Source of the DNA: a bacterium
Lineage (GTDB): Bacteria; SZUA-182; DTGQ01
Length of the DNA: 64,000 bases
Direction of reading: 5' to 3'
NCBI GenBank assembly: GCA_040755755.1
Contig: JBFLZW010000049.1
Location: 1-64,000 of the forward strand
This document shows, piece by piece, positions 8,631-18,056 of this stretch; position 1 is the stretch's first letter, and each line of letters begins with the position of its first letter. The notes under the pieces were generated by a model. It worked only from the letters and a program-made list of their open reading frames with translations. It was not told the DNA's origin and searched no databases. Position numbers and translations under genes: made by a program.

Positions 8631-9074
8631 ATGGGCACCATGACAGGACTTGATGTTTTTGACACCACGGTCCATAAATCGAACGCCTGGCTCAAGGATG
8701 TTATGGAAGAACTCGGCTGGCATGATCGGCATAAAGCCTATCTTGCGTTGAGGTCAACGCTGCACGCTTTGCGCGACCGGCTCCTTCCCGATGAATCGGT
8801 AGAGTTTGCAGCGCAGCTGCCGATGTTGATCCGCGGCCTCTATTATGAGGGCTGGCAGCCAACTAAGACGCCGAATAAAAAGCGGCACAAGGAGGAATTT
8901 CTGGCCAGCATTCTCGGCTATTTTGAGACCGATCCCGACGTGGACCCCGAAGAAGTTGCCCGGGCTGTTTTCAGGGTACTCACCAAGCGGATATCCAGTG
9001 GTGAAATTCAGGATATTAAACATCTTTTCCCGGCAGAATTGCGTGAATTGTGGTCCGGACCGGTGTACGCCTGA
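8631..9074 (+). CDS. DUF2267 domain protein
   Basis: This 147-residue soluble protein matches the DUF2267 pattern: a helical N-terminal half with RSTLHALRDRLLPDESVEFAAQLP, then LPMLIRGLYYEGW and a second helical unit with DVDPEEVARAVFRVL. The molecular function of DUF2267 is unknown. The start at 8631 is chosen because GGAGGTGAT, a full match to the 16S anti-Shine-Dalgarno, ends four bases upstream. An ATG at 8616 sits inside that site. It lies after the acs terminator and is probably a separate transcript. Codon use is like its neighbours. Confidence 0.8.
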   Translation: MGTMTGLDVFDTTVHKSNAWLKDVMEELGWHDRHKAYLALRSTLHALRDRLLPDESVEFAAQLPMLIRGLYYEGWQPTKTPNKKRHKEEFLASILGYFETDPDVDPEEVARAVFRVLTKRISSGEIQDIKHLFPAELRELWSGPVYA

Positions 9075-9115
9075 GTTCCCGGAAAGTTGCATATGGCTCA
9101 GTGTGCACGTGTCTC

Positions 9116-9185
9116 AGTGTCTATCCGAAAAGTTCTGGGAAACATTATCAATTCTGGCGGCATCCCGACTTTTCGGATAGACACT
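9116..9185. repeat. 18-bp perfect inverted repeat between convergent genes
   Basis: AGTGTCTATCCGAAAAGT at 9116-9133 is exactly repeated in inverse at 9168-9185. Inside it a weaker TCTGGGA/TCCCG pairing continues the stem. The 34-base loop carries no gene. It lies between the convergent DUF2267 and fumC genes, so it could be a bidirectional transcription stop, although neither side has a T-tract. A miniature inverted-repeat element is the alternative. Confidence 0.55.
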
Positions 9186-9223
9186 CAGGAAAATAAGTGA
9201 AGGGATGTTCAAAAAACCTAATA

Positions 9224-10651
<1,428 letters not shown>

Positions 10652-10757
10652 GGTTTTTCCCTCCCTGTGGAATGCTCACGTCCTGACATTGCTCTGACTC
10701 ACCCCTAACTATATCACAAGGTGGCCACAGGTTTGTAGGGATTTCAAATAAATTTCC

Positions 10758-10786
10758 TTTACGAAAAGCTGTTTTGCGGTTAGAAT
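10758..10786 (+). promoter_or_regulatory. Candidate sigma-70 promoter for the DUF362 gene
   Basis: TTTACG at 10758-10763 and TAGAAT at 10781-10786 are separated by 17 bases. The box lies 40 bases upstream of the ATG at 10827 in the divergent spacer between fumC and the DUF362 gene. The -10 is good and the -35 is moderate. Confidence 0.4.
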
Positions 10787-10826
10787 AAAGGATAAACGCA
10801 ACTATTCGCAGGGAGGATTTTACTCG

Positions 10827-11912
10827 ATGCGTTCCCAGGTAACCGTTATCAAGACAAAACCGGACTCAGTTCTTGACGATATCCAGAAATTGTGCACTCT
10901 GGCCGGGCTGGAGAAGGCTCTTTCCGCATCCTCGGTAACTATTCTCAAGGACAATATCTCCTGGCATTATCCGTACTTAAGTGCCAATACCACCCCCTGG
11001 CAGCTCGAAGGGGTGGTTCTGGCTTTGAAAAAGGCTGGTTTCAGCAAGCTGGTGGCTGTCCACAACAACACCGTGGTCACCGATCCGGTGAAAGGCGGGA
11101 GGCTGAACAAACTGGAGCCGATTTACCGCCAATATCGGATCCCTGAACGGTACAATTTCAATCCGCAGCATGTCAACTGGATCACCTATCAGCCAAAGGC
11201 CAGAATGCATGCCTTGAATCAGATATATCCGGAAGGAATCAGGATTCCGGAATATTTCATCGACAAAAACGTCCTTCACCTGCCAACCGTAAAATGCCAC
11301 ATTTATACAACCACCACCGGAGCCATGAAGAACGCCTTCGGAGGGCTGCTGAACACCCGGCGTCACTATACGCACAGCCTTATTCATGAAACACTGGTTG
11401 ATCTTCTGGCCATCCAGAAGGAAATCCATTCCGGCATATTTTGCGTTATGGATGGAACCCTCTGCGGCTGCGGGCCGGGTCCCCGGACCATGATTCCGGT
11501 TGAAAAGGATTATATGCTGGCCAGCGCGGACAGTGTGGCCATTGATGCGGTAGCCGCCAAAATGATGGGGTTTGACCCGATGAAAATCAAGTACATCCGC
11601 CTGGCTCACGAAGCGGGACTGGGAGTCGGTGATCCGAGAGAGATCGAAATCCAGGGAGAGGATATCAGCAGGGTCAATTTCCGGTTTTGGGTAGGAGACA
11701 ATTTTGCCAGCCGGATCGGCGATCTGCTCTGGTTCAGCCCGCTGAAAAAGTATCAAAAGTTTTTCTTCCATACGCCGCTGGTTTATCTTTTCGTGTTTGG
11801 TTCCAGTTTCTACCATGATATGATCTGGTGGCCTCTGGCAGGCAGGCAAGTCCAAAAGACCATAGAATTAAATACCAAGTGGGGGGAGTTTTTCCATAAA
11901 TATGGAAGGTGA
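10827..11912 (+). CDS. DUF362 domain protein
   Basis: This 361-residue protein is of the DUF362 family. It shows the conserved ILKDNISW, NVLHLPTVKCHIYTTTTGAMKNAFGG (about 149-174) and ADSVAIDAVAAKMMGFDP (about 234-251) stretches. Many DUF362 proteins carry two 4Fe-4S motifs, but this one has no C-x2-C-x2-C ferredoxin motif, only a CGCGPGP loop near 210. It is therefore the cluster-free form. The biochemical function of the family is not established. GGGAGG lies upstream of the ATG. The stop is followed after 43 bases by an exported protein, suggesting co-transcription. Confidence 0.85.
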   Translation: MRSQVTVIKTKPDSVLDDIQKLCTLAGLEKALSASSVTILKDNISWHYPYLSANTTPWQLEGVVLALKKAGFSKLVAVHNNTVVTDPVKGGRLNKLEPIYRQYRIPERYNFNPQHVNWITYQPKARMHALNQIYPEGIRIPEYFIDKNVLHLPTVKCHIYTTTTGAMKNAFGGLLNTRRHYTHSLIHETLVDLLAIQKEIHSGIFCVMDGTLCGCGPGPRTMIPVEKDYMLASADSVAIDAVAAKMMGFDPMKIKYIRLAHEAGLGVGDPREIEIQGEDISRVNFRFWVGDNFASRIGDLLWFSPLKKYQKFFFHTPLVYLFVFGSSFYHDMIWWPLAGRQVQKTIELNTKWGEFFHKYGR

Positions 11913-11955
11913 TGGTCGCCTGATGCACCATCACCACCACAGAAGGAGATCCGAC

Positions 11956-12615
11956 ATGAATAACAAATCATTCAAGACATGGCTGGTATTAATCCTTTCC
12001 CTGCCCATCATCCTGCCGGGCATCTTCCCCGGACGGAGCTTTGGCGGCATGGTGCCTTATGACCCGGCTACTTTGACCACGATCGAAGGAAAGATTACCG
12101 GCATCTATACCGTAGATAACCGGGCAACCTCGGAGCTTGGGTTTCACCTGCGGGTGGCGACAGCTTCCGGAGAGTACATCGTTCATGTATCACCCCAGTG
12201 GTATGCGGATAAGCAGAACTTTCAGTTTATGACCGGTGAGCTGTTGACGGTCACCGGTTCTGCCTTTACGCGGGATCAGCAAAAGAATATCTATGCGGCC
12301 ACGATTATCCGTCAATTTTCATCTCTTCCCAAAGAGCAGCAGGTTCTTCTTGCCTCGGAAATTCTTTCTCCCTCGGCTGATACTCAAACCCTCGCCCAAA
12401 AGTATGCCATTGCCGCTGATGAGGTGGAGCGCCTCAAGACCAGAGTAAAACAGTACCTTGACCGTGCCCTCTTCCCTGAGCCGATTCAACTGAGGGATCC
12501 CAAAACCGGCGATGGCCTGTGGGGAGGACGGTTCTATGAGCAGAATATGCCGCTGATCCGGCAGCAGAGACAGCGGGAAATGCGGAAGATGATCCAGGAG
12601 AGAAAACAGCGGTAG
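11956..12615 (+). CDS. Exported protein with an OB-fold-like middle, function unknown
   Basis: The 219-residue protein starts with a basic N-terminus and a hydrophobic stretch (about 9-25) that looks like a signal peptide. The middle (about 45-125) alternates short strands with a TIEGKITGIYTV start and MTGELLTVTGS, resembling an OB-fold binding domain. The C-terminal 30 residues are very rich in Arg, Gln and Met. The start at 11956 has AAGGAGAT before it. An upstream in-frame ATG at 11902 overlaps the DUF362 gene and would add a chance His run. The product is not recognised. It lies between a DUF362 gene and trxB. Confidence 0.65.
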   Translation: MNNKSFKTWLVLILSLPIILPGIFPGRSFGGMVPYDPATLTTIEGKITGIYTVDNRATSELGFHLRVATASGEYIVHVSPQWYADKQNFQFMTGELLTVTGSAFTRDQQKNIYAATIIRQFSSLPKEQQVLLASEILSPSADTQTLAQKYAIAADEVERLKTRVKQYLDRALFPEPIQLRDPKTGDGLWGGRFYEQNMPLIRQQRQREMRKMIQERKQR

Positions 12616-12671
12616 CAGTAAGGGTATGACCATCATACCTGATTGTAAAGAAACTTGAAGGAGATTTACTG

Positions 12672-13619
12672 ATGTCTATGTATGATACCGTCATCATCGG
12701 AGGAGGGCCGGCAGGATTGAGCGCTGGTCTCTATGCTGCCAGAGCTGGCCTGCGGTCCCTGCTCCTGGAAAAGAGCCTCCTGGGGGGGCAGGCTATAACT
12801 ACCGACCTGGTCGAGAATTATCCAGGGTTTCCGGAGCCGATCAGCGGCCTGCAAATTATCCAGAATATGGAGGAACAGGCGCGAAAGCATGACCTGGCTA
12901 TCGAGGTCCGGGGGGTCAGGTCTCTGGAGCGCAACCAGAAAGAATTTTATATTTATCTTGAAGATGGGCCGGGAAATGGGTCGGAATCCAGCAATGCGCT
13001 CGTCGCACGCACGATTATCGTGGCCACCGGCACCTCCCCCATTCACCTGAATGTTCCCGGCGAAGCGGAATTCACCGGACGGGGTGTCTCGTACTGCGCT
13101 ACCTGCGACGGGCCGCTCTTCCGGGAGCGGGAGATCATGGTCGTTGGCGGGGGAAATTCTGCCCTGGAGGAAGCGCTTTTTCTGGCCAAATTCGCCAGGA
13201 AAGTTACCATCGTCCACCGCCGCAGCGCTCTTCGGGCAGACAAGATACTTCAGGACCGGGCTTTTCAACATCCCAAGATACATTTTTTGTGGAACTCGGT
13301 AATCCAGGAGATCAGGGGAGATTCACAGGTCCGTGAAATCAGCCTGCAAAATCTTGCTGATCAGGCACTGACCACCCAGCCGGCCGATGGCCTGTTTATT
13401 TATGTAGGTACAAAGCCCAATACCGGCTGGCTGCCTCCGGCAGTCAAACTGGATCCCCAGGGGTTTATCATTACCGATGAAAGGCTTTCCACCAGCCTTG
13501 GCGGTCTTTTTGCAGCCGGTGACTGTCGCCGGAAACCGCTGCGGCAGATCGTTACCGCTGCCAGTGACGGGGCTCTGGCCGGAATGATGGCCTATCACTA
13601 CCTCCAGGAAAACACTTGA
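12672..13619 (+). CDS. trxB: Thioredoxin-disulfide reductase family flavoprotein
   Basis: This FAD- and NAD(P)H-dependent disulfide reductase has 315 residues. The FAD motif GGGPAGLSAG is at 10-19 and the redox pair CATC at Cys142/Cys145. The NAD(P)-binding GGGNSALEEALFL follows and is succeeded by VHRR, a form typical of NADPH users. GLFAAGDCRRKPLRQIVTAASDG closes the FAD site. The usual role is to reduce thioredoxin; some relatives serve other thiol or ferredoxin partners, and no thioredoxin gene is adjacent. GAAGGAGA precedes the ATG. A small GGTATGA/TCATACC hairpin lies upstream at 12623-12639. The stop codon overlaps the -35 box of the next promoter. Confidence 0.88.
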   Translation: MSMYDTVIIGGGPAGLSAGLYAARAGLRSLLLEKSLLGGQAITTDLVENYPGFPEPISGLQIIQNMEEQARKHDLAIEVRGVRSLERNQKEFYIYLEDGPGNGSESSNALVARTIIVATGTSPIHLNVPGEAEFTGRGVSYCATCDGPLFREREIMVVGGGNSALEEALFLAKFARKVTIVHRRSALRADKILQDRAFQHPKIHFLWNSVIQEIRGDSQVREISLQNLADQALTTQPADGLFIYVGTKPNTGWLPPAVKLDPQGFIITDERLSTSLGGLFAAGDCRRKPLRQIVTAASDGALAGMMAYHYLQENT

Positions 13620-13645
13620 CAAAGTTTGAGCAAATACGATATATT
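13616..13645 (+). promoter_or_regulatory. Strong sigma-70 promoter for the ispB-apbE operon
   Basis: A perfect TTGACA at 13616-13621 and TATATT at 13640-13645 are separated by 18 bases. The -35 box overlaps the trxB stop codon, so the operon is promoted independently of trxB. It places the transcript start about 40 bases ahead of the ATG at 13694. Confidence 0.65.
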
Positions 13646-13693
13646 GATCTGGTATTAATTGGCCATTAACCTAATAAAAACAAAAGGTTTGTC

Positions 13694-14701
13694 ATGCTAC
13701 CATCGGTTATTTCCTCTCTGATCGGTGAGGACCTCACCAAAGTTGATCTGCATCTGAAAAGCCTGCTCGAATCGGATAACTCCCTGATATCGCAAATCGG
13801 AAATTACATCTGTCAAAGCGGGGGCAAGAGAGTGCGGCCCATTCTCCTGCTGTTGAGCGCTCGGATGGCAGGCTGCCAGAATCCGCAGGCCGGAGACGGC
13901 TATCGGGGCCAGCGTGAGCGGGCCATTCATCTGGCCAGTATTATCGAGTTTATCCACGCGGCAACCCTGCTGCATGATGATGTTATTGATAATGCCAACC
14001 TGCGAAGGGGCAACCCTTCAGCCAATCAAAAGTGGGGGAACCAGCTTCCCGTTCTGGTCGGAGATTACCTGTACGCCACTTCCTTCTACCTGCTGGTCAA
14101 GGATAGAGACACCAGAATCATGGAAGCAGTGTCCAGTGCCACAGCCACGGTGACAGACGGTGAGATTCTCCAGTTGCAGAAAACCGGAGACCTCGGCATC
14201 AGGGAGGAAGAATACATCGAGATCATTGCCAAAAAAACTTCCTGCCTGATGGCTGCCAGTTGCCGGATCGGCGCTCTTCTGGGAGGCGTCAGCGAGGAGC
14301 AGGTGGAAGCTCTCCATGCATATGGAACGGATGTCGGCATTGCCTTTCAACTGGTGGATGATCTTTTGGATTATGTTTCGCATACGGAAACGATCGGCAA
14401 GCCGGTCAACAATGATCTGCAGGGAGGAAACTGCACGCTGCCCCTGATCCGGACCCTGCAGGTAGCCTCTTCGAAGGAGATTGACCGCATCCGACAGGTT
14501 CTTTCCCAGCCGGTGTATTCCCCGGAGGATGTAGCCTGGATTGTCAGCCTGATTAAAACCTATGGAGCAGATAAATTTACCCTGGATCGGGCAGCCTGGT
14601 ATGTCCGGCAGGCCAAGGAGCGGCTGGCTGTATTTGCAGACTCCGCTTACCGGCAGGCACTCCTGGATTTTTCAGACTATATCGTCCAGCGGGATTTCTG
14701 A
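13694..14701 (+). CDS. ispB: Polyprenyl diphosphate synthase (trans-isoprenyl diphosphate synthase)
   Basis: This enzyme elongates isoprenoid diphosphates with isopentenyl diphosphate to make the side chain of respiratory quinones. It has 335 residues, with the first aspartate-rich motif at Asp95-Asp99 (DDVID, followed by NANLRRG) and the second at Asp212-Asp216 (DDLLD). GGKRVRPI at 43-50 binds the allylic or isopentenyl substrate. Chain length cannot be read by eye, so octaprenyl or heptaprenyl is open. It leads an operon with apbE, a NusG-II-like gene and a Gx transporter, a combination often seen with membrane flavoprotein complexes. A strong promoter lies 49 bases upstream. Confidence 0.88.
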   Translation: MLPSVISSLIGEDLTKVDLHLKSLLESDNSLISQIGNYICQSGGKRVRPILLLLSARMAGCQNPQAGDGYRGQRERAIHLASIIEFIHAATLLHDDVIDNANLRRGNPSANQKWGNQLPVLVGDYLYATSFYLLVKDRDTRIMEAVSSATATVTDGEILQLQKTGDLGIREEEYIEIIAKKTSCLMAASCRIGALLGGVSEEQVEALHAYGTDVGIAFQLVDDLLDYVSHTETIGKPVNNDLQGGNCTLPLIRTLQVASSKEIDRIRQVLSQPVYSPEDVAWIVSLIKTYGADKFTLDRAAWYVRQAKERLAVFADSAYRQALLDFSDYIVQRDF

Positions 14702-14712
14702 TTGTCCATACC

Positions 14713-15747
14713 GTGAAAAAATTATATCTCACCGTTATTTCAGCAGGTCTGGCCCTGGCTTTGGCCTTGTCACTGGTTGTATGGCTCATTCCCTCCTGTG
14801 GTCCTCTGTCTTCCTCATCCAGCCGGATATTTCAGAAAGACCGGTTCCTGATGGGCACCCTGGTTACGATCACCGTGGTGTCGAACCGCAAAGATCAGGC
14901 TATGGCTGCTATGGACCGGGCCTTTCAGGTCATGCAGGATATCGAGAATCAGGCCAGTAAAAGGATCCCCGGCAGCCTGACCAGCAGGATCAATCAGGCT
15001 GCGGGCCGCAGTGATATCCCTGTTACCCCGGATTATCTGGAAATGATCAAAAGATCTATCGAATATTCAAAGCTGACCCAGGGGGCTTTCGATATCACGG
15101 TCGGTGCCGTTACCGAGCTCTATCACTTTGAGGATGGCCAGGGAGTGCTCCCTGACCCCGAGGCCATACGGCAAAAACTGCCGCTGGTCGGTTATCGGAA
15201 CATTCGCCTCGATGAAGAGCGCCGGACCGTGGGGCTTGCCAAAGCGGGAGCCATGATTGACCTGGGAGGTGTCGCCAAAGGGTTTGCGGTCAACAAAGCC
15301 GTAAAGTCACTCCGGGAGGATGGAATCACGGCCGGCATTGTCAATGCGGGCGGTGACATCCGGCTGTTTGGCTGCAAACCCGGACATAAGCTGTGGAACA
15401 TTGGGATCCAGCATCCCCGGCAATCCGACAAAGTCATCGCTTCGCTGGAGATCACCGATAAATCCATAGTCACGTCAGGTGATTATGAGCGGTTTTTTAT
15501 CCAGGATACTATCCGCTATCACCATATTCTGGATCCCCAAACCGGTCAGTCTGCCAGAGGGTGTCAAAGCGTGACCATTGTCTCGGAGACTGCCACCGAT
15601 GCCATGAGTACCGGGATTTTTGTCCTTGGCCCGGAAAAGGGAATGGCTTTGATCGAAAGCCTGCCGGATATCGAAGGCGTGATTATCGACCGGGAAGGCA
15701 AGGCACTGGTCTCCTCCGGTCTGCGGTCAAAGCTCGTTTGGAGGTAG
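14713..15747 (+). CDS. apbE: FAD:protein FMN transferase, predicted lipoprotein
   Basis: This enzyme attaches FMN to Thr/Ser of exported redox proteins, such as RnfG/RnfD, NqrC or FMN-binding-domain proteins. It has 344 residues with a GTG start 11 bases after ispB. The N-terminus has a hydrophobic stretch and lipobox LIPSC with Cys29, so it should act outside the cytoplasmic membrane. The ApbE landmarks are FLMGTLVTIT, GAMIDLGGVAKGFAVNKA, GDIRLFG, HHILDPQTGQSA and the metal-binding ATDAMSTGIFVLG. No target with an FMN-binding domain is visible in the window. It abuts the next gene. Confidence 0.92.
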   Translation: MKKLYLTVISAGLALALALSLVVWLIPSCGPLSSSSSRIFQKDRFLMGTLVTITVVSNRKDQAMAAMDRAFQVMQDIENQASKRIPGSLTSRINQAAGRSDIPVTPDYLEMIKRSIEYSKLTQGAFDITVGAVTELYHFEDGQGVLPDPEAIRQKLPLVGYRNIRLDEERRTVGLAKAGAMIDLGGVAKGFAVNKAVKSLREDGITAGIVNAGGDIRLFGCKPGHKLWNIGIQHPRQSDKVIASLEITDKSIVTSGDYERFFIQDTIRYHHILDPQTGQSARGCQSVTIVSETATDAMSTGIFVLGPEKGMALIESLPDIEGVIIDREGKALVSSGLRSKLVWR

Positions 15748-16149
15748 ATGGCCATTAGGGTTTTAGGCGCTTTGACCTGGGGAGACAAGATACTGATTCT
15801 CCTCCTGATTCTGATCAATCTTGGCTCGCTCTTTCTGCTGACCGGCAGGGGAAAGAGCAGCCGGGTGACCATCCAGGCAGGCCAGAAAGTTATCGGCATC
15901 TATGACCTTGACTCTTCTCCCCGGAGAGTGGTTCCGGTCCCAGGTCCCCTGGGCTCTTCGGAGGTCGAGATCCGGGAAGGAAAGGTGAGGATGCTCTCAT
16001 CGCCCTGCCCCAACCAGGTCTGCACCAGGGCTGGCTGGATCGACCATCAGGGGCAGATCATCTGCTGTGTGCCCAACCAGGTCCTGATCCGGATTTCGGG
16101 CGATAAGGCAAACGATCCATCCCTTCACCTGGATGGTGTCGCCCGATAG
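15748..16149 (+). CDS. NusG domain II-like membrane-anchored protein
   Basis: The 133-residue protein begins directly after the apbE stop. It has one N-terminal membrane segment (about 14-31) and then an external domain with VTIQAGQKVIGIYDL. The cysteine-bearing SSPCPNQVCTRAGWIDHQGQ and ICCVPNQVLIRI match the NusG-II (DUF1312-like) family. Such proteins are common beside apbE and Gx transporter genes in loci for extracytosolic flavinylation. Their biochemical role is not settled. The four cysteines could bind metal or act in redox, which is inference. Confidence 0.8.
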   Translation: MAIRVLGALTWGDKILILLLILINLGSLFLLTGRGKSSRVTIQAGQKVIGIYDLDSSPRRVVPVPGPLGSSEVEIREGKVRMLSSPCPNQVCTRAGWIDHQGQIICCVPNQVLIRISGDKANDPSLHLDGVAR

Positions 16150-16163
16150 GGGAGAGAGGGAGA

Positions 16164-16700
16164 GTGATGGATAGATCGCAGCGTCGGAAGAAAATCAACC
16201 GCACCGTATTCCTTTCCCTGCTGTCGAGCATGGCCGTCATCTTTTTCATTGTCGAATCGGCCATTCCCAACCCTGTGCCCTGGCTGAGGCTGGGACTGGC
16301 CAATATCGTCATTATGGCGGTCATTGTTCTCTATGGGGTGAAGGATGGACTGTTGGTGTCATTCCTGCGGGCTATAGTTGGATCTTTACTTATCGGCACC
16401 TTCCTGGGGCCGAGTTTCTGGCTCAGCATATCGGGGGGGCTTGTCAGCACTCTGGCCATGAGCCTGATGTACCGTTTTTTTTACCCCTTTTTCAGCCTGG
16501 TGGGCATCAGTATTATCGGTGCTTATGCCCACAGTCTGACCCAGATGGTGTTAGTCTTTTTCTTTCTTATTCAGCGCAGGGAAATTTTTTACCTCCTGCC
16601 CGTTATCCTCTTGAGCTCCCTCATCACCGGATTCATTAACGGCCTGGCTGCCACCTTCCTGGTGGAGCACCTGCAGAAGGTGCTGCCTGAAACCGGGTGA
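16164..16700 (+). CDS. Gx transporter family protein (Hpre_diP_synt_I type)
   Basis: This 178-residue integral membrane protein has about five hydrophobic segments. It matches the family once called heptaprenyl diphosphate synthase component I, now treated as Gx transporters with an ECF S-component-like fold. Conserved stretches are PWLRLGLANIVIM, FLRAIVGSLLIGTF and SGGLVSTLAMSL. It starts at GTG 16164 or the ATG one codon later. Together with apbE and the NusG-II-like gene it may deliver a flavin precursor or an isoprenoid to the outside; the substrate is unproven. The operon ends here and no clear terminator is seen. Confidence 0.8.
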   Translation: MMDRSQRRKKINRTVFLSLLSSMAVIFFIVESAIPNPVPWLRLGLANIVIMAVIVLYGVKDGLLVSFLRAIVGSLLIGTFLGPSFWLSISGGLVSTLAMSLMYRFFYPFFSLVGISIIGAYAHSLTQMVLVFFFLIQRREIFYLLPVILLSSLITGFINGLAATFLVEHLQKVLPETG

Positions 16701-16911
16701 GCGGCTGGCAGGCACGACCATTCCTGAACAGGAATAATCCTCCGGGTTTTTGCAAGGTTGCGAAATCCAAGGACCTTCTTCAACAAATCTTACACCCTAT
16801 GACACAAAATGCTTTATTAGGTCATTGGAGTAATGACCCGCTTTATCAACTAACTCATCATTCCTGATCTCAGATCCAGGCCGAATATCCAAAAAAGAAT
16901 CAAGAAGCAAG

Positions 16912-16940
16912 TTGACAGATTTGCTCAATACCTGTAATAT
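16912..16940 (+). promoter_or_regulatory. Sigma-70 promoter for gspCDEF
   Basis: A perfect TTGACA at 16912-16917 and TAATAT at 16935-16940 are separated by exactly 17 bases. The predicted transcript starts near 16947 and has a leader of about 140 bases that contains the tandem repeat at 16957-16996. The sequence resembles the ispB promoter (13616-13645) in its TTTG..CAA spacer and ATTGA downstream of the -10. Confidence 0.6.
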
Positions 16941-16956
16941 TGACCAGAAATCCAAC

Positions 16957-16996
16957 TAAGATCTCGATAATACCGTTAAGGTCTCGGTAGCACCGT
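16957..16996. repeat. Imperfect 20-bp tandem repeat in the gspC leader
   Basis: TAAGATCTCGATAATACCGT at 16957-16976 is followed at once by a second copy (16977-16996) that differs at four positions. It starts about ten bases after the predicted transcript start, where a repressor operator or RNA-binding site could sit. Confidence 0.5.
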
Positions 16997-17087
16997 ATGG
17001 GTATTCAACTATGTCATTCAACGCTTCTCTTCAGGGATTTTTGAGGGCTTCACCAAATAGGTATTCTCAAGGATAATATTTTTTTTT

Positions 17088-18017
17088 ATGATTAAAAGAT
17101 TATTCTGGTTTCTGGCTGTTTTATTTGTGACTGCCGATTCCTTTCTGGCCGCGGATCTTTTAATGTCCAAGATCAGTACCCAATGGGAGGATATGACCAG
17201 TCTTGAGGTTGCATTCGGCAATCAGCCCAAATCGCGGCCTGCCGGTATCAGGTATTCGGATTATATGGTAATTACCAAGCGGAACCTTTTCAAGACAGCC
17301 GACCTGAAAAAACAGGAAGAGGCAGCCAGATCACAGGAACCAAAACCGCAGGAAGTCAAATCTCTGGCTCCGTTGAAGTTGAAACTGCTGGGAACGATTG
17401 TCGGGAGCATCCCCGATCCCCGGGCTATCATTTTGGACCTCAACACCCAAAAGCAGGATATGTATCGAGAGGGTGAGATGGTTACCGAAGCCACCATCGT
17501 CAAGATATTCCGCAACAAGGTCGTGCTCAATCATGGGGGAAATGAGGAGATACTCCTGGCCTTTGAGTCTGAAGGTTCCCCTTCCGGTCGGGGGAATAAG
17601 CCACCTGACCATGCAAAGCAGGTTGAGCAGCCGGGTAGTGCTCCCCTGGCCCGCTTCGATTTAGGCCGTCTGGGCAGACGGGTATCCCAAAACCGGTGGG
17701 AGCTTGATCGGAGTGAGGTTGACCGGGCCGTGGAGAATGCCAGTCAACTCTTGACTCAGATCCGGATTGTCCCCCATTTTGACAAAGGGCAGCTCAATAC
17801 CCCTGACGGGTTCCAGATTGCCAATGTAAAGCAGGGAGGATTTTTTGATAAACTGGGCATTATGCCGGGAGACATTGTCAAAGAAGTCAACGGAGAGGCG
17901 GTTAACAGCCCGGAAAAAGCCTATGCTGCTTACCTGAAGTTTAAAAATGAACCCAATATCAAAGTTGTGATCGAAAGGCAGAATCAGCTCCAAACACTGA
18001 CCTATGATATTCCATAG
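17088..18017 (+). CDS. gspC: Type II secretion system inner-membrane coupling protein GspC (locus 1)
   Basis: GspC links the inner-membrane platform to the outer-membrane secretin. The 309-residue protein has one N-terminal membrane segment (about 5-24). A homology region follows (about 60-165) that starts YMVITKRNLFK and includes LKLKLLGTIVGSIPDPRAIIL. A charged linker leads to a C-terminal PDZ domain (about 225-308) with GFQIANVKQGGFFDKLGIMPGDIVKEVNG. The PDZ type is normal for true T2SS. The ATG follows a nine-T run, and the AAGGA site is 14 bases away, so translation may be weak. It is first in a gspC-D-E-F cassette. Confidence 0.9.
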   Translation: MIKRLFWFLAVLFVTADSFLAADLLMSKISTQWEDMTSLEVAFGNQPKSRPAGIRYSDYMVITKRNLFKTADLKKQEEAARSQEPKPQEVKSLAPLKLKLLGTIVGSIPDPRAIILDLNTQKQDMYREGEMVTEATIVKIFRNKVVLNHGGNEEILLAFESEGSPSGRGNKPPDHAKQVEQPGSAPLARFDLGRLGRRVSQNRWELDRSEVDRAVENASQLLTQIRIVPHFDKGQLNTPDGFQIANVKQGGFFDKLGIMPGDIVKEVNGEAVNSPEKAYAAYLKFKNEPNIKVVIERQNQLQTLTYDIP

Positions 18018-18056
18018 CATAGCAGTGGGCGATGCCTTGCAGGAGGAAGGTAATCG

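Larger units (their letters stand above)
16701..17087. other. 387-base spacer between the flavinylation operon and gspC
   Basis: No gene of credible length was found. The spacer contains a good promoter (16912-16940), a 20-bp imperfect tandem repeat (16957-16996) and a nine-T run (17079-17087) directly before the gspC ATG. The first 200 bases hold nothing recognised. Confidence 0.6.

Noticed and set aside
11902-11955. Upstream extension of the small exported protein containing a run of five histidines
   Set aside because: It overlaps the DUF362 gene, precedes a good ribosome site and signal peptide, and the His run is a by-product of CACCATCACCACCAC DNA.
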